Source of the DNA: Chersky-840 sp035532735
Lineage (GTDB): Bacteria > Actinomycetota > Acidimicrobiia > Acidimicrobiales > UBA8190
Direction of reading: 5' to 3'
Assembly (NCBI GenBank): GCA_035532735.1
Contig: DATKQM010000038.1
Span: 1 to 26,593, forward strand
Length of the DNA: 26,593 bases
In this document: piece after piece, positions 1 to 7,883 of the stretch
Layout of the letters: each line of letters starts with the position of its first letter
How positions within the stretch are numbered: the stretch's first letter is position 1
Program-made: the position numbers and the translations under genes
The notes under the pieces: model-generated
Seen by the model: the letters and a program-made list of their open reading frames with translations, nothing else
Database searches by the model: none
What the model was told of the DNA's origin: nothing

Positions 1-1
1 G

Positions 2-124
2 GCGTCGCTGCCCTGGCAGCCGCTGGCATCGTTCGAGGCATTCGGCCCCAATGTCATCAAGGCGCCGTCGGGGGTCATGGTGCTGTCGCCGGTGTACGTG
101 CCTGCGGACTGGGAGCTGTCCTGA
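2..124 (+). CDS. C-terminal end of an unidentified protein (partial)
   Basis: Only the last 40 codons lie in the window, ending at a TGA at 122-124. The readable end contains the peptide NVIKAPSGVMVLSPVYVPAD and closes with DWELS. I do not recognise the family. The frame is open from the left edge, and the next gene starts 29 bases after its stop on the same strand, so it is probably the upstream member of the operon that continues through 6452. A chance open frame cannot be excluded because the piece is short. Confidence 0.5.
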   Translation, partial: ASLPWQPLASFEAFGPNVIKAPSGVMVLSPVYVPADWELS

Positions 125-153
125 CCCGGGACCGCACCGGCGGTCTCGATGGT

Positions 154-2004
154 GTGACCGCCGTCGTCGTCACCCACCTCCGGCCCCGCCTGGCCACCGC
201 CACGGTCCGGTCGCTCCTCGATGTCGAAGGGTTTGCCCCGGAACGTGTCGTGGTGGTCGTCAACGGCGAGGGCGGGCTCGATGATCCCGCCCTCGAGGCG
301 TCGGTCACCATGGTGCGTCTGCCGTCGAACACCGGCCCAGCCGGCGGATTCCACCAGGGACTGATCACGGCATTCGCGGACCCCTCCACCCGCTGGGCGT
401 ACCTGTGCGAGGACGACATGGTGCTCTTGCACCTGCCCGCCCCCCGCGTGGCGGAGGTCGTCGCCCGGGTCGGGGCCCGTGGCGACGCCGGTGATGGCGG
501 CGAAGACCCGGTGGGGGCCGTGGTCCCCTTCGGCCGCAGGTTCGTCCCCCGTTCCGGGCACAGCGTCAACGTCGTGCCCCGCCGGGGCCTCCCGGGGGAG
601 CTCGCCCCCGTCGACGTCACGACGTGGGGGGCCACCCTCGTTTCGCGTGCCGTGGTCGACGCCGGCGTGTGGCCCGACCCCGAGCTGTTTTTCGGCTTCG
701 AGGACTTCGACTTCTACTGCCGGGTGCGGGCCGCGGGGTTCTCCGTGCTCGTCGACGTCACCTGTGCCCGGCACGTGGCCCACCGCCAGACCTCGGTCAG
801 TCGTGTCGCCGCGCTGCGTGGCCATCGTCCCATCGACGCCGAGGAGCCGTGGCGGGCGTATTACCAAGCGCGGAACTTCTTCGAGTTGACCCGACGCCAC
901 GGCCGTCGGAGCTGGTACGCGTGGCACCTGGTGTATTCGGCCCGCCGGCTTCAGCTCGCCTCGAGTGGCGCCGAGCGACTGGCAACGCTGCGCGGTTTGG
1001 TGGACGGGGCCCGGGGACGTCTGGGGATCGAGCCCCGCTACCTGCGCGAGGTGGGGGAGAAGGCCCTGGCCGTCGCCGGTGGCGGCGAGCTCGACACCGA
1101 CCCCGAAAGCCATCTGGCGCCCTCCGCCGATGCGCTCATGAGCGCGACAGAACTGGGGCGTTCGGTGGTCGCGCTGGTGCTGTCGCACAATGCGCCCCAA
1201 TCGCTGGCGCGATGCCTCGAGGCCATCGCGGCCCAGACGGTCCCGCCCCGAGGGGTCGTCGTGATCGACAACGCCAGTGAACCACCGGTCCTCGGCGCCC
1301 CGAAGGAGGGCCTCGACGGCCCCGACGGCCGGGTTCGCTCCGGTTCGTTGCCGGTGTCGATCGTGCGTTCGAACACCAACCTGGGCCCGGCCGGGGGCTG
1401 GGCGCTCGGCTTCGAGGAGTTCCTGGCCGGCGTGGACGACCTCGCCTGGGTGCTCGACGACGACATCGTGCCCGATCCCGACTGCCTCGAGACGCTGCTG
1501 GGCGACGCTCGTCGGGACCCGAAGGCGGCGTTTTGCTTCCCCCGCTCGATACAGCCCGACGGAACCGTCGGCGAGTGGGGATCGTGGTGCGGGTTCGTGA
1601 TCTCACGTCACATCGTGGAGATCGTCGGTGTGCCCCGGGCCGAGCTGTTCTGGTGGGCCGAGGACAACGAGTACTGCCACTGGCGCATCCCGCAGGCGGG
1701 GTACCCCCGGCGGCTCGTGGACGGCGCCGTGGTGCAGCACGACGCGGTGCGCCAGGGCGCCCGGGTACCCCTGTGGAAGTACTACTACGAGGCCCGGAAC
1801 ATGCTCTACCTCCACCTCCACGTCATGCACCGTGTCGGCTGGTACCCCCGGAATGTCACCAAGCTGGTGGCCCGGGCCCTCCTTCGAGAGCGCGGCCGGC
1901 GGCTCGCGTGTCTATGGACCATCGCGCGAGGGCTGGCCGACGGCGCCCGCGGACGTCTGGGCCTTCGCTTCCCGATCGAGCCCATGCGTGAGCAGCCCCG
2001 CTGA
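154..2004 (+). CDS. Tandem-domain GT2 glycosyltransferase (GlfT1/rhamnosyltransferase-like)
   Basis: A 616-residue protein with two GT-A family 2 domains in one chain. Domain 1 (about residues 1-290) has the VVVVN strand, an NTGPAGG motif and an acidic EDDM motif at residues 86-89. Domain 2 (about 335-560) has SNTNLGPAGGW, a DDD metal/nucleotide-sugar motif at 435-437 and WWAEDNEYCHWR near the acceptor side. Domain 2 resembles the galactofuranosyl/rhamnosyl transferases that extend polyprenyl-linked glycans; this is a family-level inference and the donor sugar is unknown. It probably acts at the cytoplasmic face, adding two consecutive sugars. GTG at 154 is the only sensible start: it precedes the first beta strand directly. 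The next gene begins 3 bases after the stop. Confidence 0.88.
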   Translation: MTAVVVTHLRPRLATATVRSLLDVEGFAPERVVVVVNGEGGLDDPALEASVTMVRLPSNTGPAGGFHQGLITAFADPSTRWAYLCEDDMVLLHLPAPRVAEVVARVGARGDAGDGGEDPVGAVVPFGRRFVPRSGHSVNVVPRRGLPGELAPVDVTTWGATLVSRAVVDAGVWPDPELFFGFEDFDFYCRVRAAGFSVLVDVTCARHVAHRQTSVSRVAALRGHRPIDAEEPWRAYYQARNFFELTRRHGRRSWYAWHLVYSARRLQLASSGAERLATLRGLVDGARGRLGIEPRYLREVGEKALAVAGGGELDTDPESHLAPSADALMSATELGRSVVALVLSHNAPQSLARCLEAIAAQTVPPRGVVVIDNASEPPVLGAPKEGLDGPDGRVRSGSLPVSIVRSNTNLGPAGGWALGFEEFLAGVDDLAWVLDDDIVPDPDCLETLLGDARRDPKAAFCFPRSIQPDGTVGEWGSWCGFVISRHIVEIVGVPRAELFWWAEDNEYCHWRIPQAGYPRRLVDGAVVQHDAVRQGARVPLWKYYYEARNMLYLHLHVMHRVGWYPRNVTKLVARALLRERGRRLACLWTIARGLADGARGRLGLRFPIEPMREQPR

Positions 2005-2007
2005 GCC

Positions 2008-3018
2008 GTGCCCGAACCTGACAGCGCATCCTTGGCGTCACGGCGTGCAGTGGACGAGGCGCGCCCCACGCCGAACCTGTTCATCGTGGGCGCACCCAAG
2101 TCGGGCACGACGGCACTGGCCAGCTACCTGAGCGCACACCGGGAGGTGTTCGTCGCCGACAAGGAGCTGAGCTACTTCGGGAGCGACTTGGAATTCCGGA
2201 CCAAGCGGGGCCGATGGAGGATCGGGTACGACACGTACCTCGAGTGGTTCGCGCAGCACGGCCAGGCGAGGTACCGGACTGATCGCTCGGTGTTCTACCT
2301 GTATTCGTCACGCGCGGCTGAGGAGATCCACACCTACGATCCGAGGGCCCGGATCATCGCCCTGCTTCGGAACCCCGTCGACCAGATGCACTCACAACAC
2401 AGTGAGATGCTGTTCCAGGGCGAGGAGGTCGTCGCCTCCTTCGGTGAGGCGATCGCCCTCGAGGAACAGCGCAAGCGCGGCGACCAGGTCCCTCCGGGCT
2501 GTCAGAAGGTGTTCGGGCTCTTCTACCGCGACATCGCCCGCTACGCCGGGCAAGTCGAGCGTTATTTCGCTGTGTTCGGCCGCGACCAGGTATGCGTCGT
2601 GCTGCACGACGACCTCGTCGTCGACTCCGCCCGTACCTACCGCACGGTCCTGCGGTTTCTCGACATCGACCCCGATCACCGTCCCCACTTCAACGTCGTG
2701 AACGCCAACAAGGTCGTCCGCAGCACCCGGGTCCGTGACCTGCTCGGGCAATCGCCGAGCGGACTTCGCCGACTGGGCCGAGTGCTGGTTCCCGACGAGC
2801 GGCTGCGGGCATCGCTGCGGCGACGGCTCCACGCGCTCAACACCGAACGGCGGCCCCGACCTCCCATGGCGCCCGAGCTCCACCGCCAGCTCACCGACGA
2901 ATTCGCCCCCGAGGTCCGCCGGCTCGAACAGCTCCTCGATCGTGATCTGGGCGGATGGCTCAGCGGGGGACCGCACGGTCAGCACCCCGGGGTGGCTTCG
3001 GACCGCCCGGCCCGGTAA
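2008..3018 (+). CDS. PAPS-dependent sulfotransferase (Sulfotransfer_1 / heparan-sulfotransferase-like)
   Basis: A 336-residue cytoplasmic sulfotransferase predicted to move sulfate from PAPS to a sugar hydroxyl or amine. The 5'-phosphosulfate loop GAPKSGTT is at residues 28-35. The 3'-phosphate site is RNPVDQMHS, with Arg121 and Ser129 at the canonical eight-residue spacing. The conserved KELSYF segment follows the loop as in heparan/N-deacetylase-type sulfotransferases. The C-terminal third is Arg-rich. GTG at 2008 lies 3 bases after the preceding stop, which implies translational coupling. The next gene, another sulfotransferase of a different subfamily, starts 3 bases after this stop. The acceptor is not deducible; the neighbouring glycosyltransferases make a glycan the likely one. 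Confidence 0.9.
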   Translation: MPEPDSASLASRRAVDEARPTPNLFIVGAPKSGTTALASYLSAHREVFVADKELSYFGSDLEFRTKRGRWRIGYDTYLEWFAQHGQARYRTDRSVFYLYSSRAAEEIHTYDPRARIIALLRNPVDQMHSQHSEMLFQGEEVVASFGEAIALEEQRKRGDQVPPGCQKVFGLFYRDIARYAGQVERYFAVFGRDQVCVVLHDDLVVDSARTYRTVLRFLDIDPDHRPHFNVVNANKVVRSTRVRDLLGQSPSGLRRLGRVLVPDERLRASLRRRLHALNTERRPRPPMAPELHRQLTDEFAPEVRRLEQLLDRDLGGWLSGGPHGQHPGVASDRPAR

Positions 3019-3021
3019 CCG

Positions 3022-3873
3022 ATGCCAGGCGTCGTCCTCCTCGGGATGCACCGCAGCGGCACGTCCGCGGTGAGCCGGATCCTCAATCTCCTCGGCGCCG
3101 ATGTCGGCCCCGAGAGCGACCTCCTCACCGAGTACGACAATCCCGCCGGGCACTGGGAGAACAAGGCCCTCATGGCGTGCAACGACCGGATCCTGGCGGC
3201 CTTCGGCCGCTCCTGGGACTTCCCGCCATGGTTGACGCCGGGCTGGGAGTACTCGGCGCGGGCGTCGAGCCTGCTGCCGGAGCTCGCCGAAACGTTCGAA
3301 GCGGTCTACCGCTCGGACCCCTGGGTGTGGAAGGACCCCCGCACCTGCCTCACGTTCCCGTTGTGGCGACGCGTCCTCGGCTCCGAGGCGAGGGTGGTCA
3401 TCGTCTGGCGCGACCCCGGCTCGGTGGTCACGTCGGTGCGGCGTCGCGACGGCATCCCCAGCCTCTATACCGTCGGCCTCTGGCTCCGCTATGTCCGGGC
3501 GTCGGTGGCGGCTGCCGCCGGCCTACCTGTGGTCTGTCTCCGGTTCGAGGACCTGGTGGAATCGCCGACCGCAGCGGTGCAGAGGCTCGTGGACGATCTC
3601 CGGGCCCTGGGCGTCGACCTCCAGGGTGATCCTCACGAGGCGGCGGCCTCGATGCGAGACGATCTGGTGCACGCCTCGGACGCGTCGGCCCTCGTCCGGC
3701 GCCTCACGACATCGACGCTCGACATCTTGAGCGGGCTTCCCCGGCGAAGCGAGGAGTTCCGGCCCCCGTCGTGGCGCGAGCCGCGTTGGGTCCGCCCCTG
3801 GCTCTTCGCCTACCGCGGCCCCTGGGTACTGCGGGCGCGAGCCGGGCATCCGTTGCACCCGGGGTTCGCATGA
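3022..3873 (+). CDS. Sulfotransferase family protein (GMHRSGTSA type), copy 1
   Basis: A 283-residue protein with the PAPS loop GMHRSGTSA at residues 8-16 and the 3'-phosphate motif RDPGSVVTS (Arg130, Ser138). WVWKDPRTCLTFPLW, the internal hallmark of this bacterial subfamily, is also present. ATG at 3022 follows the previous stop by 3 bases and sits seven residues before the loop, which is normal for the family. The stop overlaps the start of the next gene as ATGA (3870-3873). It is clearly paralogous to the genes at 3870 and 18218. The predicted role is sulfation of a sugar in the glycan built by this cluster. The specificity is unknown. Confidence 0.88.
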   Translation: MPGVVLLGMHRSGTSAVSRILNLLGADVGPESDLLTEYDNPAGHWENKALMACNDRILAAFGRSWDFPPWLTPGWEYSARASSLLPELAETFEAVYRSDPWVWKDPRTCLTFPLWRRVLGSEARVVIVWRDPGSVVTSVRRRDGIPSLYTVGLWLRYVRASVAAAAGLPVVCLRFEDLVESPTAAVQRLVDDLRALGVDLQGDPHEAAASMRDDLVHASDASALVRRLTTSTLDILSGLPRRSEEFRPPSWREPRWVRPWLFAYRGPWVLRARAGHPLHPGFA

Positions 3874-4844
3874 GCGACCGGACCAACGCCTCCGCGACGG
3901 CGCGCCTGCGATCGGCTCCCTGGATCGGCACGTCCCCGAGAGGTGTCCTCGTGCTGGGCATGCACCGCAGCGGCACCTCTGCCGCCACGCGGATCGTCAA
4001 CGTCCTGGGGCCAGCCACCTGTGCGCCGTCCGACATGGTGCGCGGCCCCTGGAACCCGAGCGGCCACTTCGAGAGCCGCTCACTCATGCACCTGAACAAC
4101 GCGCTGTTGACCCAGATGGGGCGGACGTGGTGGTACCCGCCGCCCGACGCCGAGCACTACGACGCAGTGGCGGCGCGGATCACCACCACTCGCGCCCAGG
4201 CCCGTCGGGCCTTTCGGCGCGTGCATCGCTCGGTGCCGTGGGTGTGGAAGGACCCCCGCACCTCGGTGCTCTTGCCGTTCTGGCGCAAGACGCTCGGCCC
4301 GAGGCTGGTCGCCGTGGTGGTCTTCCGGAACCCGCTCGAGGTGGCCATCTCGCTGCAACGCCGCCACGCCGTCCCCGTGGCGTTCGGCGTGGCTCTTTGG
4401 GAGCGCTACAACCGCCTCCTTCTCGCCCACAGTGCAGGCCTGCCCGTACTCGTGACCCGTTACGCTGATCTGGTGGCCGACGCCGGCGCCTGGTCGCAAC
4501 GCACGCGGGTCTTCCTCGACGGCGCCGGGATGCCCTTGGCGCCGGATTCGAGCGCCGTGACAGCCGGGCTCGAGGGCTTCGTCGACCCCGCGCTGCGCCA
4601 CAGCGCGTATTCCCGCCACGATCTCGGCGACGTTGGAGCCGGGACGTTGGCGGTCTATGACGCGCTGGAGGCGGCGGTCGGGGCGAGCGCCTGCTTCGTC
4701 ACTCCCGCGCTCCCCCCCGAGGCCCCCACCGTGACCGCCCAGCTCGACACGGTGGGACCGGGCACCGAGCTCGCCTGGCACCCTCCTCCTGGCTTGCCCG
4801 AACGGGACGGGACGCCGTCGGCAGGGACCGAGGGGCGGACGTGA
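3870..4844 (+). CDS. Sulfotransferase family protein (GMHRSGTSA type), copy 2
   Basis: A 324-residue protein. The PAPS loop GMHRSGTSA is at residues 30-38, WVWKDPRTSVLLPFW follows in the middle, and the 3'-phosphate motif RNPLEVAIS has Arg153 and Ser161. LWERYNRLLLAHSAGLPV is shared almost word for word with the paralog at 18218. The frame is open further upstream to 3771, but the ATG at 3870 overlaps the previous stop as ATGA and leaves a reasonable N-terminus, so I chose it. The C-terminal 50 residues are Pro/Gly-rich and probably disordered. It lies in tandem with copy 1, which suggests local duplication followed by divergence towards another acceptor position. Confidence 0.87.
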   Translation: MSDRTNASATARLRSAPWIGTSPRGVLVLGMHRSGTSAATRIVNVLGPATCAPSDMVRGPWNPSGHFESRSLMHLNNALLTQMGRTWWYPPPDAEHYDAVAARITTTRAQARRAFRRVHRSVPWVWKDPRTSVLLPFWRKTLGPRLVAVVVFRNPLEVAISLQRRHAVPVAFGVALWERYNRLLLAHSAGLPVLVTRYADLVADAGAWSQRTRVFLDGAGMPLAPDSSAVTAGLEGFVDPALRHSAYSRHDLGDVGAGTLAVYDALEAAVGASACFVTPALPPEAPTVTAQLDTVGPGTELAWHPPPGLPERDGTPSAGTEGRT

Positions 4845-4860
4845 GGGGACGGCGTCGGCC

Positions 4861-5628
4861 ATGGACCTGATCGAGCGGCCCGAAGACCTCGGTCGTCGCC
4901 ACCCCTGGGAAGTCGCCCGCGCCCGGTTCTTCCTCGGGCTGATCGAGCGTCTGGACCTGGCGGAGGTGACCGAAAGCTGCCTTGACGTCGGTGCCGGCGA
5001 TGCCTGGTTCGCGCAGCAGTTGCGGACGGTCCTGTCGCCGGCGACGCGCCTGGCCTGCTGGGACGTGCATTATCCGACCGACCCCGCACCCGAAGCGGCC
5101 GAGGCCATGCCCGGGATCGAGTTCAGTGCGACGCAGCCCACAGGGCACTTCGACGGGATGCTCATGCTCGACGTGATCGAACACGTGGAAGACGACGTCG
5201 CCTTCGTGCGCGACGTGGTCGCCGGGTCGCTGGCGCCCGATGGATGGGTGCTCGTGAGCGTCCCGGCCTATCAGTCATTGTTCTGCGCGCACGACCGGGC
5301 CCTCAAGCACTTCCGGCGCTATTCTCCCGCCGCCATTCGTCGGGTGCTCGAGGCCTCGGGCCTGTCCATCGTGGCGCGCGGCGGATTGTTCCACGGCCTG
5401 TTGCCCCTCCGGGGTCTGCAGGTGATCCGGGAACGGTATCGCCCGCCCGACACTCCCCCGACCGGCGTCGGGGCGTGGAAGGGTGGGGAACGACTGACCA
5501 AGGCCCTCACCGTGGCCCTCGACGCCGAGACCCGGATGTCGCTGGCTCTGGGGACGAGACATCTGCCCGTGCTGCCCGGCCTGAGCACGTGGGCCCTGTG
5601 CCGCCCGTCGGGGCGCGAGGGCCGGTGA
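4861..5628 (+). CDS. SAM-dependent class I methyltransferase
   Basis: A 255-residue protein of the Methyltransf_11/23 type. Motif I is LDVGAGDAWF, beginning at residue 41. The acidic loop is LDVIEHVEDD. The post-motif SVPAYQSLFCAHDRALKHF is typical of methyltransferases that sit beside polyprenyl-phosphate glycosyltransferases in bacterial glycan clusters. It starts 16 bases after the sulfotransferase and its stop overlaps the next start as GTGA (5625-5628). It probably O- or N-methylates a sugar or lipid-linked intermediate. The substrate cannot be read from the sequence. Confidence 0.87.
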   Translation: MDLIERPEDLGRRHPWEVARARFFLGLIERLDLAEVTESCLDVGAGDAWFAQQLRTVLSPATRLACWDVHYPTDPAPEAAEAMPGIEFSATQPTGHFDGMLMLDVIEHVEDDVAFVRDVVAGSLAPDGWVLVSVPAYQSLFCAHDRALKHFRRYSPAAIRRVLEASGLSIVARGGLFHGLLPLRGLQVIRERYRPPDTPPTGVGAWKGGERLTKALTVALDAETRMSLALGTRHLPVLPGLSTWALCRPSGREGR

Positions 5629-6452
5629 CCGAGGCCCACGGGCCCACGGTCATCGTGGTCCCCTGCTTCAACGAGGAGCGAAGGATCGATGAGCGCGCCT
5701 TTCTGGCCGTCGCTTCCACCGGCCTGGTGCGCCTTCTCTTCGTCGACGACGGCTCGACCGACGGCACGGGGCGGCTGCTCGCCCGTCTGGCCGACGCATC
5801 AGAGGCTGTCGAGGTCCTCACCATGACCGAAAACGCCGGCAAAGCCGAAGCGGTCCGCAACGGGCTCCTCGGCGCGGTCCGCGCCGGTGCTGCTTATGTC
5901 GGCTACTACGACGCCGACATGGCCACGCCGCCCGAAGAGCTCCTTCGGCTGACGCGGACGCTGCACGCTCGAGCCGACCTGGTCGGCGTGCTCGGGAGCC
6001 GGGTGGCTCGTCTTGGAAGCACCATCGAGCGCGGCGCGGTCCGCCACTACCTGGGTCGGGCCTACGCGACGGTGGCGTCGATGGCGCTCGGGATCACCGT
6101 GTACGACACACAATGCGGGGCGAAGGTCTTTCGCGTGAATGACACCTTCGTGGCGTCGCTGGCCGAGCCGTTCCGGTCATCGTGGGCGTTGGACGTCGAG
6201 CTCTTGCACCGACTGCTGCGGGGGAGCGCCGGTGCCCCGGGGTTACCGGTCACCAGCTTCGAGGAGGTCCCGCTCGAGAGGTGGCGCGACGTCCCGGGCT
6301 CGAAGATGCGCATAGGAGCAGCCGTGTCGGCCCTGCTCGATCTGGCGGTGATCGCCCGCAGCCGCATCAGGCACGCTTCAGACGACGTCGGCCCCAGCTC
6401 CAAATCCTCGCCGCGGTCTACCGGGGAAGATCCACACCGAGCGCGCGCCTGA
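5625..6452 (+). CDS. ALG5-like GT2, polyprenyl-phosphate glycosyltransferase
   Basis: A 275-residue GT2 resembling dolichyl-phosphate beta-glucosyltransferases. It has VVPCFNEE at the N-terminus, VDDGSTDGTG (Asp41-Asp42), the catalytic DAD at residues 96-98, the family signature DTQCGAKVFR and WALDVELLHRL. The expected product is a polyprenyl-phosphate-linked sugar, made at the inner membrane face and usable after flipping by a GT-C enzyme. I see no transmembrane helix. The frame is open upstream to 5244, but homology begins at the GTG at 5625, which overlaps the previous stop as GTGA. It is the last gene of the operon; a hairpin follows at 6468. The YfhO-like GT-C gene at 10059-7780 is a plausible partner. 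Confidence 0.87.
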   Translation: MTEAHGPTVIVVPCFNEERRIDERAFLAVASTGLVRLLFVDDGSTDGTGRLLARLADASEAVEVLTMTENAGKAEAVRNGLLGAVRAGAAYVGYYDADMATPPEELLRLTRTLHARADLVGVLGSRVARLGSTIERGAVRHYLGRAYATVASMALGITVYDTQCGAKVFRVNDTFVASLAEPFRSSWALDVELLHRLLRGSAGAPGLPVTSFEEVPLERWRDVPGSKMRIGAAVSALLDLAVIARSRIRHASDDVGPSSKSSPRSTGEDPHRARA

Positions 6453-6467
6453 TCCGCCTCAGCGTGT

Positions 6468-6483
6468 GAGGAGCGATCTCCTC
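6468..6483 (+). terminator. Possible terminator hairpin after the first operon
   Basis: A perfect 6-bp inverted repeat GAGGAG-CGAT-CTCCTC lies 15 bases after the stop of the ALG5-like gene. No T-run follows, so it would be an atypical actinobacterial hairpin terminator or an RNA-processing stem. Confidence 0.35.
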
Positions 6484-6529
6484 TCAGACGAAGCCCAGGA
6501 AAACCCCAGGTCGGTCGTCAAATGTGATG

Positions 6530-6558
6530 ATGACCCTCACCTCCATCCCTCCTATGGT
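6530..6558 (+). promoter_or_regulatory. Candidate housekeeping promoter for the surface-protein gene
   Basis: ATGACC (6530-6535) and TATGGT (6553-6558) are separated by 17 bases. Each matches four of six bases of the -35 and -10 consensus. A transcript would begin near 6565, about 12 bases before the leader ORF at 6577. This is the only clear promoter-like pair in the 6453-6614 gap. Confidence 0.33.
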
Positions 6559-6576
6559 TACCTCCCGGGGGTGAGG

Positions 6577-6627
6577 ATGAAGACCTCTGTTGCCGTATCA
6601 GGCAGCAAGGGGCCATGGGCCCCGTGA
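6577..6627 (+). CDS. Possible 16-codon leader ORF upstream of the surface protein
   Basis: ATG at 6577 opens a 16-codon frame (MKTSVAVSGSKGPWAP) ending in a TGA at 6625-6627. A GGGGG run lies 5 bases before the ATG. The stop overlaps in-frame GTG (6624) and ATG (6627) codons of the surface-protein gene, the layout expected for translational coupling or a leader peptide. There is no run of a single amino acid that would suggest classical attenuation. It may be accidental. Confidence 0.27.
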   Translation: MKTSVAVSGSKGPWAP

Positions 6628-7883
6628 TGCGATGCCGCGCGCCCCGGAGTGTCGTCGAGGCGGCAATGGTCGCGGTCGCGGGCCTTCTCGTTTTCACCAC
6701 CCTGGGGGCGCAACCGGCCATGGCCAACGCCGCGAGCCCGACGGCATCACCGATTGCGGCGGGCTCGGTGATCCAGAACGCGAACGGGACCGTCACCGTC
6801 GCCGCCTCGGGCACCTGGCTGTGGGCGTTCGGGACAGAGAGCGCCACCACCGCTGGCCTCGACGCCACGGTGAACCATCCCTGTGACACACGCACCGGAG
6901 TGGGCTGGGGCATCGTGTGGAACGACCCCAACGATCCTGGTTTCACCGAGACCTACATAAACAAGCACGGCACGCCCGCCCACGCCACGGTCCAGGTCGG
7001 ATCGCAGGGCATCAACCCTCTCAACGGGGACGACCAGGTCGAATACAACGGGTTGCACAAATGCGGCACATTCATTCAGACCAACGTGCCCAAGCCGGGA
7101 GACGGGTACGACACCGGGATCTGGAGGGGGACCCACGTCTACACCAGCTTGGCGGCGCTTCCGTCAGAGGTCTGTGTCATCACCTATGACCTCGGCTTCG
7201 CCAAACCGCCCTCACCGCACCGGACCAGCTTCGACAACAACGACAACTCCGTCCAGTGGTCGCTGTTCAAACAAGGCACGTGGAACACCGCCACGATGGG
7301 GGTGAACTGCGCCAAGCTTCCGCCACCGGTCCCCGCGCCGCCGGTGGTCATTTCGCCCACCACGCCGCCACCGGTCAAGACGGTGAGCCACACCTCCCGA
7401 CCCACTCCCAAGGTGCCGGCCGCGGTCAAGCCGAGCCCAAGCCCCTTGGCCTTCACGGGCTTCGGCCGGATCGGCCGGCTCGTCGCCCTGTTGGGCGCGT
7501 TCCTCATCATGCTCGGTCTCGTCTTGTACTTCCTCGACGTGCGCAGGGGCGCGCTGTGGCTCTTGGGCTCTGAGCTCGGCGTGCCCGGGTTGCCACGCTT
7601 CGGCGTCCCGTTGCGGGGTCCTGGCACCCCACGCCCCGGCCGTTATGTCAATGCGAACCGGGCGCGCCCCTACGGGCCCGGCAATGCGCCGCGCCCCGGC
7701 AATGCGCCGCGCCCCGGCAATGCGCCGCGCCCGGGCAATGCGCCGCGCCCGGGCAATGCGCCGCGCCCGGGCGGTGCTGTCAATGCGAGCCCGGCGCGCC
7801 GCCGCGGGCCCGGCGGCGCACTACCGCCGCCGCGGCGACAAGACCGACGACAACCGCCGCCGCGACCACGAGGCCCACGGTAA
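6615..7883 (+). CDS. Secreted surface protein with LAFTG sorting-like motif, TM helix and repeat tail
   Basis: A 422-residue protein I cannot assign to a family. The N-terminus has basic residues, a hydrophobic core (VAVAGLLVFTTLGA) and an AMA-type signal peptidase site near residue 37. The exported part contains four cysteines (in CDTRTG, HKCGTF, SEVCVI and GVNCAK), enough for two disulfides. A Pro/Thr-rich linker leads to LAFTG at residues 278-282, then a helix at about 289-309 and a DVRRG stop-transfer. This resembles an LAxTG class E sortase signal, but about 110 more residues follow, including five PGNAPR repeats and a Pro/Arg-rich end. AAGG lies 4 bases before ATG 6615; GTG 6624 and ATG 6627 are alternative starts. 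The last 104 bases overlap the convergent YfhO-like gene. It sits between a polyprenyl-phosphate glycosyltransferase and a GT-C gene, so it could be a glycosylated acceptor. Confidence 0.75.
   Translation: MGPVMRCRAPRSVVEAAMVAVAGLLVFTTLGAQPAMANAASPTASPIAAGSVIQNANGTVTVAASGTWLWAFGTESATTAGLDATVNHPCDTRTGVGWGIVWNDPNDPGFTETYINKHGTPAHATVQVGSQGINPLNGDDQVEYNGLHKCGTFIQTNVPKPGDGYDTGIWRGTHVYTSLAALPSEVCVITYDLGFAKPPSPHRTSFDNNDNSVQWSLFKQGTWNTATMGVNCAKLPPPVPAPPVVISPTTPPPVKTVSHTSRPTPKVPAAVKPSPSPLAFTGFGRIGRLVALLGAFLIMLGLVLYFLDVRRGALWLLGSELGVPGLPRFGVPLRGPGTPRPGRYVNANRARPYGPGNAPRPGNAPRPGNAPRPGNAPRPGNAPRPGGAVNASPARRRGPGGALPPPRRQDRRQPPPRPRGPR
7680..7769 (+). repeat. Five tandem 18-bp coding repeats
   Basis: Five consecutive copies of GGCAATGCGCCGCGCCC(C/G) start at 7680, 7698, 7716, 7734 and 7752. 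Copies 1-2 end in C and copies 3-5 in G, so the array differs only at one third-codon position. Each encodes six residues reading GNAPRP in the tail of the surface protein. Copy number is likely to vary between strains by slippage without breaking the frame. Confidence 0.95.

Noticed and set aside
2392..3153. 253-codon minus-strand open frame
   Set aside because: It is antisense to the sulfotransferase at 2008, whose PAPS motifs are intact.
7680..7769. Regular short repeats, considered as a CRISPR array
   Set aside because: The 18-bp units are contiguous with no spacers, keep the reading frame and encode GNAPRP; no cas genes are nearby.
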